Position numbers and translations under genes: made by a program. Positions 59,370 to 64,000 of a DNA stretch of 64,000 bases are shown one piece after another (the stretch's first letter is position 1; each line of letters starts with the position of its first letter). A model generated the notes under the pieces. The model saw nothing but the letters and a program-made list of their open reading frames with translations, was not told the origin of the DNA and did no database searches. The DNA comes from Oscillospiraceae bacterium (GTDB lineage: Bacteria > Bacillota > Clostridia > Oscillospirales > Oscillospiraceae), in contig JAETSB010000002.1 of assembly GCA_021769865.1 (NCBI GenBank), positions 184,928 to 248,927 on the forward strand, given 5' to 3'.

Positions 59370-60164
59370 TCAGCTGAAGAAAAACCCGGAGGTCATATCC
59401 AGGTAGTTTTCCCCGCTGTATGCCGGATACCGCTCCTGAACGGCGGCTTTAAAGGATGCCCCGTCCGCGCAGGAGGCGGCGATGGTTTTCAGATCCTCCA
59501 GATAGCGGATCTTGGTCTCCGCGTCTTTCAGATCCTCCGGGGTGTAGTGGGAGGTGAGAATCAGGCCGCGGCCGGCCCGGATATAACCCCGCAGCTGGGC
59601 GATCATAGCGTCGGCATGGCCGGCCCCAGCCACGATGGAGTGGCAGTCGTGGCCCAGCATATGAGTGTAGACCGCGTTGAGCTCAGGAATTTCCAAGTCA
59701 AAGGCTTCCGCTGTCTGGTGAATGACAAACCGGATGCCGCCGATGACCGTCTCTCCCTCGGTGAGCGTATGGGTAATGGTGTGAACAGAGCTGTCAAAGG
59801 CGCTGCCAAAGGCGGCGGCAAACTGGTCGATCAGGGCCCTGCCTCCGCCCTGACGGCTGTACTCCACGGCGTTAGCGGTGGCGTATTTGGGCGCGTCCGG
59901 CAGGAAGGAGGCGCCGGCTCCGTGATAGGCTACCAGCACGCCGGCCACCTCACGGCCCTCCAGATACTCGTTCAGAGCGGCCACGCTGGCGGTGAAGCAC
60001 GGGGACTCAATGACCACGAACTTCCCCGCTTTTTCCACCAGAAATACCTCGTCTGCCAGCGGATCATCCGTTTGGTAGGCGTGGAGCTTTACACCGCCGA
60101 AATCGTAGATATGCAGTTCGCCCTGGGCCAGCCGAACGGTGGTAAAATCCTTCTTGTTCATCAT
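59370..60164 (-). CDS. MBL-fold-like hydrolase with degenerate metal motif
   Basis: VFLVEKAGKFVVIESPCF MBL-style start, but YHGAGAS where HxHxDH would be expected; later GHDCHSIVAGAGH. Confidence 0.6.
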   Translation of the reverse strand: MMNKKDFTTVRLAQGELHIYDFGGVKLHAYQTDDPLADEVFLVEKAGKFVVIESPCFTASVAALNEYLEGREVAGVLVAYHGAGASFLPDAPKYATANAVEYSRQGGGRALIDQFAAAFGSAFDSSVHTITHTLTEGETVIGGIRFVIHQTAEAFDLEIPELNAVYTHMLGHDCHSIVAGAGHADAMIAQLRGYIRAGRGLILTSHYTPEDLKDAETKIRYLEDLKTIAASCADGASFKAAVQERYPAYSGENYLDMTSGFFFS

Positions 60165-60270
60165 GTGTACCTCCATCAATCATTGGTTTAAACGCCGGGG
60201 GATTCCCTTTGTTGTCTGTAGCATAACAGATCCTAAAACCGCTGTGAAGTACGCACAATATTGTGGCATA

Positions 60271-60286
60271 GTTACCGGAAGGTAAC
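60271..60286. promoter_or_regulatory. Palindrome GTTACC-GGAA-GGTAAC, candidate HxlR operator
   Basis: In divergent region between MBL-like and HxlR genes. Confidence 0.5.
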
Positions 60287-60338
60287 GATTGCGTAGTTGC
60301 AGGATATCCCAAAGTTTTTTTGGATCAAGATTTGAGAC

Positions 60339-60368
60339 TTGACATCGGCTGGCTCCGTACCATAAGAT
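60339..60368 (+). promoter_or_regulatory. Putative promoter TTGACA-N18-TAAGAT
   Basis: -35 60339-60344; -10 60363-60368. Confidence 0.55.
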
Positions 60369-60417
60369 TAAGCTGTACACCCCAAAAGGGAACTCTTGAA
60401 TATAGGAGGAAACGCAT

Positions 60418-60750
60418 ATGGCGGTTACGGCAAAGGAGCTCCCGGCCTGTCCGGTGGAGACGACGCTGACGCTCATCAGCGACAAATGGAAGGTGCTGAT
60501 CCTGCGTGATCTGATGCCGGGAACAAAGCGGTTTGGGGAACTGCGGAGATCCGTGGGCAATGTAAGCCAAAAGGTGCTGACGGCCCAGCTCCGGCAGATG
60601 GAGGACAGCGGTCTTCTGGTGCGGACGGTCTACCCGGAGGTGCCGCCCAGGGTGGAATATACACTGACCGATTTGGGGCGCAGCCTGAACCCCATTCTGG
60701 ACGCCATGCGGAATTGGGGAGAGGCGTATCAGGCAAAGAGCGGCGGATAA
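60418..60750 (+). CDS. HxlR-family regulator
   Basis: CPVETTLTLISDKWKVLILRDLMPGTKRFGELRRSVGNVSQKVLTAQLRQMEDSGLLVRTVYPEVPPRVEYTLTDLGRSL. Confidence 0.95.
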   Translation: MAVTAKELPACPVETTLTLISDKWKVLILRDLMPGTKRFGELRRSVGNVSQKVLTAQLRQMEDSGLLVRTVYPEVPPRVEYTLTDLGRSLNPILDAMRNWGEAYQAKSGG

Positions 60751-60869
60751 CGCGGCGGCTGGGAACGAGCGCCTGAAACACGTGGGGGGGCGAATGCTAT
60801 TCTGCGGCATCCGCCGGGGAGCGGATGCCCGCGGACGGTCGGGCTCTTGTCCGAATCCTGCCGACCTCC

Positions 60870-62168
60870 TCATCCCTCAGCGGTCTCTTTCATGGGCAGC
60901 ACGATGCGAAGCGAGAAGATCCCGTTTTCCGCCGCAAAGCTGCACAGCCCCCGGCTGCGCTTGACGATGGCCTGGATGCTGCGGCAGCCGTGGCCATGGT
61001 TTGACAGCGTGGCTTCCGGCAGGCCGTCCCGGAAGGAGATCTGCCCGGCATAGGGGTTCTTGATCTCAATGAGCAGCTTGCCGGCCTGGATGCCGCAGGA
61101 AACCTCCACCCACCGGCGGTTCTCCTTCAGTGCCCCGACGGCGTTCAGCGCGTTTTCCAGGCCGTTGGAGAGCAGGGCGCACAGCTCCGTATCGGAGATC
61201 CCCAGTGCGCCGGGCAGGGACGCCTCCAGCGTCAGCCGTACGCCCATGCGCTCCGCCTTGGTGGAGAAGGAGGAACACAGCAGATTGACCAGCTCGTTGG
61301 CGCAGAAGCGCTTTGGGGTGATGGTCTCAATATCCGCCTGTACCTGCTTGATATATTCCTCCGCCTGCTGGAGTTTTCCGTCCGTGAGGAAGGCGTTGAT
61401 GACAGCCAGATGATGGCGCATATCGTGGCGGTAGATGGCGGACTGGGCGTCGGCCTGGCGCAGGGAGGCGATCTCCGTCCCGGCCTGCTTCAGCTGCCCG
61501 GCCATCAGGGAGTTGAGCAGCTCCGCCTGGGTCTGCCGCTGGAGCTGCTGGCGGTAGGCGGTGGTGTAGACCATGTAGAGCAGGCCCACCGCGGTGGGTA
61601 GCAGTTCCACCACTGCCGCGCTGCCGGAATAGAGCAGGTCGGAGTAAATGGCGGTGGAGTAGTCGAAGAAATAGTAGATGATGGGCAGGCCGCCGAAGAG
61701 GAACAGGGACCTCGGCGACTGGACCATGGTGTCCCGGGCGGAGGGCACAAAATACCGCAGCAAGAAGAGAAAGATGGGGAGAATAAGACTGGTATACGCG
61801 ATCTGCCCCGCCAGGGCCGAGCCGGTGACAGCGGTGACCGTGATATCGCTGCAGCGGGGAAGCTGGCAGCACAGATAGGCGGCGCAGATGCTGACCAGCG
61901 AGATATTGAACGGTTTTTTCAGGCCGAAGACCAGCACCAGCAGCAGGGGAAGGTGGATGAGCAGGGGGTAGAGCTGCTTGGTGACGTCCAATCCCAGCAT
62001 CAGCCAGGAAAGGGTCTGGAGCGCCAGGAACACGGGACACAGTGCAAAGAGAACGGCCCAATCCCGCCGGGTTTTACAGCCCCCGGCGATGGATACGCTC
62101 AGGGCCGTACCGAAAAAGAACACCAGTCCATAGTTGATTCCGCCCAGGATGTCCACAAGATCCGTCAT
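60870..62168 (-). CDS. Sensor histidine kinase, GHKL/AgrC-like
   Basis: N-terminal multi-TM; YRHDMRHHLAVINAFL; LLSNGLENALNA; NHGHGCRSIQAIVKR. Confidence 0.92.
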   Translation of the reverse strand: MTDLVDILGGINYGLVFFFGTALSVSIAGGCKTRRDWAVLFALCPVFLALQTLSWLMLGLDVTKQLYPLLIHLPLLLVLVFGLKKPFNISLVSICAAYLCCQLPRCSDITVTAVTGSALAGQIAYTSLILPIFLFLLRYFVPSARDTMVQSPRSLFLFGGLPIIYYFFDYSTAIYSDLLYSGSAAVVELLPTAVGLLYMVYTTAYRQQLQRQTQAELLNSLMAGQLKQAGTEIASLRQADAQSAIYRHDMRHHLAVINAFLTDGKLQQAEEYIKQVQADIETITPKRFCANELVNLLCSSFSTKAERMGVRLTLEASLPGALGISDTELCALLSNGLENALNAVGALKENRRWVEVSCGIQAGKLLIEIKNPYAGQISFRDGLPEATLSNHGHGCRSIQAIVKRSRGLCSFAAENGIFSLRIVLPMKETAEG

Positions 62169-62415
62169 TCGATCATCCTCCCTCCTCTGAAGCGGCGGTC
62201 GTAATGTGTGATGCCGCCGATGCGGAGCCGCCGCTGTTCCCCGTTCCCGCGGATGGATACTATGGGATATTCTACCACAAAAAACGGCGGTTGAAAAGCC
62301 GCTGCCGCCGCTCCTTTACTATGCCCTCCATCGCGTACTACGCCCCGGTGCTCCGCCGGATATAGGCCGCCGCCATACGATTCAGGACGCAAAACCGCAA
62401 TTCGGGCCGCTTTGC

Positions 62416-62445
62416 TTGCGGCTGGGAGGAGGGGGATGGTATACT
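62416..62445 (+). promoter_or_regulatory. Putative promoter TTGCGG-N18-TATACT
   Basis: -35 62416-62421; -10 62440-62445. Confidence 0.45.
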
Positions 62446-62468
62446 GATCCAATCAAATTGCGCGGCCG

Positions 62469-62532
62469 GCGGGCAAGGGGTACCCCTTGCCGTCTTTCCC
62501 AAGGGAAAGACGATACCCCTCTGGCCGCCCGC
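62469..62532 (+). promoter_or_regulatory. Highly structured leader (multi-hairpin, alternative pairings) directly upstream of RBS
   Basis: GGCAAGGGG-TA-CCCCTTGCC; CGTCTTTCCC-AA-GGGAAAGACG; outer GCGGGC..GCCCGC; alternative AGGGGTA/TACCCCT. Confidence 0.65.
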
Positions 62533-62548
62533 GAGGAGGACAAGGGAC

Positions 62549-63958
62549 ATGAGGAAACGGATATTCGGTCTGCTGACTGCCCTGGCCCTGTGCCTGGGGC
62601 TATTGCCGGGGACGGCATGGGCGGCGGACCTGCCCGGCAGCTTTTATGTGTCCATTGGCGGCACGGAATTAACAGCCAGCGGCGACCTTGACGACCCGCT
62701 GGGAGACGGAACGGTATCTGTTTCCTATGAGGAATCCGGCGGACAGCCCAAATGGACCATAAACCTGAACAACGCCCAACTGACGGACAGCATCTGCGTG
62801 GGGGAAGGAATCGTGGATGTCGTCCTCTCCGGCGAGAACAGCATTACCACACACGACCAGCAAGGCAGCAACGCGCGGAACGGTATTATGGTGAACACGG
62901 GCTCAATCTCCCTCACCGGCAGTGGAAGCCTGACGATTGATGTTACAGGCACAGGGACCGCATATCCCGCCGCCGCGATTGCCGCAGCCACGTCCGGCCT
63001 GATGAGCGGCGACGTCAAAATTGAGGGGATTTCAGACTTGGTTCTCAGGGGCAATGCCCAGGCAATCTCCACTTTTGGGGACGTGAACATAATTAGCAGT
63101 TCTGTTACAGCCTCAAATAGATATACATTGGGGTCCAACCCGGTGATAGGCGGCAAGAGCGTTCAGATTTCCGATAGTGAGGTCAATCTAACCAGTGCGG
63201 AAAACTGCTATGGAATCCGATCCTCCCCCGGCAATATTGAGATATCGGACAGCACTGTAGAGGTGAACAGCTCCAGCATAGCGGTCTTTTCGGGGAATCA
63301 GATTCAGATTTCAAACAGCACGGTAACCGCCGAGTCTTTGGCCTCCAGCGGACTCTATACAATGAATATGGACGATGGGACTATTTCAATAGAAAACAAC
63401 AGCGTTGTAACAGCAGCCGCCGGAGCGAATTGGTCTGGAATTTACACCCCTGGCGAGGTGGCCGTTTCGGGCAGCGAGGTCACGGTCTATTCCCTGGAAT
63501 CCAACGCTTTATATACAGGGTACGGCATTTTCATAACCGACAGCACCTTGACAGCAACGGCAGAAGGCGGCTACCCCGCCGTCTACACGGATGACTTGAT
63601 TCAAATTTCCGGCAGTACGGTGGAAGCGTCTGCGGCAGAGGGGCCAGGTGTCTTTTCTATGGCTGAAATGACGATTGAGGGCGATTCCCATGTAACTGCC
63701 ACGGGCTATGGACCTGGGTTGATTGCCAACGGCGGCCTTACCGTGAGCGGCGGGACCGTAGACGCTGTTTCGTCGAATTATTCCGGGTTTCAGTCTGTAC
63801 ACAGCCTGACGATTGACGGCGGGACCTTCCACGCCAAGGGCGGATCGGGGTATCCGGCCGTCAGCGTCACGACCACGGAGGAAGAGCAGCCGGCTAAGGA
63901 TTTGTCAAGAATAAAAATGCGGAAGAAGTTGAATGGAGCAGAGAGGAAAAGCGTATAG
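62549..63958 (+). CDS. Secreted right-handed beta-helix-like repeat protein (probably truncated or disrupted C-terminus)
   Basis: Signal peptide KRIFGLLTALALCLGLLPGTAWA; repeats ISDSEVNL, ISDSTVEV, ISNSTVTA, VSGSEVTV, ITDSTLTA, ISGSTVEA, VSGGTVDA, IDGGTFHA. Confidence 0.85.
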   Translation: MRKRIFGLLTALALCLGLLPGTAWAADLPGSFYVSIGGTELTASGDLDDPLGDGTVSVSYEESGGQPKWTINLNNAQLTDSICVGEGIVDVVLSGENSITTHDQQGSNARNGIMVNTGSISLTGSGSLTIDVTGTGTAYPAAAIAAATSGLMSGDVKIEGISDLVLRGNAQAISTFGDVNIISSSVTASNRYTLGSNPVIGGKSVQISDSEVNLTSAENCYGIRSSPGNIEISDSTVEVNSSSIAVFSGNQIQISNSTVTAESLASSGLYTMNMDDGTISIENNSVVTAAAGANWSGIYTPGEVAVSGSEVTVYSLESNALYTGYGIFITDSTLTATAEGGYPAVYTDDLIQISGSTVEASAAEGPGVFSMAEMTIEGDSHVTATGYGPGLIANGGLTVSGGTVDAVSSNYSGFQSVHSLTIDGGTFHAKGGSGYPAVSVTTTEEEQPAKDLSRIKMRKKLNGAERKSV

Positions 63959-64000
63959 GAAACCAAGCCCACCGTAGTGGACGGTCAGGAAATATGTCGT

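Overview
GC-rich chromosomal window, most like a gut Clostridia/Oscillospiraceae-type Firmicute (lineage inferred from gene content and codon style only). It is densely coding, with about 56 supported CDS. No rRNA, tRNA or CRISPR array was recognised. Main blocks: (1) 1.6-12.5 kb, an amino-sugar/LNB-type glycan utilisation locus (damaged galE, sugar nucleotidyltransferase, NahK-like kinase, PocR/AraC regulator, ABC importer, nagB, nagA, MsmX-like ATPase); (2) 20.2-26.0 kb, a maltodextrin-type operon (binding protein, two permeases, LacI regulator, malQ) with a clear promoter plus double LacI-type operator; (3) two ECF sigma/anti-sigma-like pairs; (4) 36.6-38.9 kb, an NfnAB-like pair; (5) 46-52.7 kb, an RND/MFP/TolC-like/TetR efflux operon, unusual for a presumed monoderm; (6) 57.6-60.8 kb, a SirTM sirtuin/macrodomain pair, an MBL-like protein and an HxlR regulator; (7) a terminal beta-helix repeat protein behind a strongly structured leader. 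The most interesting non-genic signals are an inverted pair of about 100-bp structured repeats at 35.3-35.7 kb whose hairpins look covarying, a two-copy intergenic repeat (9.1 and 12.5 kb) in which one copy carries a 56-nt double-hairpin insertion, three helically phased CGTACG motifs, and a RelB-like N-terminus fused to a long helical domain with its own operator-like promoter. Many very long ORFs in the supplied track are antisense artefacts of high GC and were rejected.
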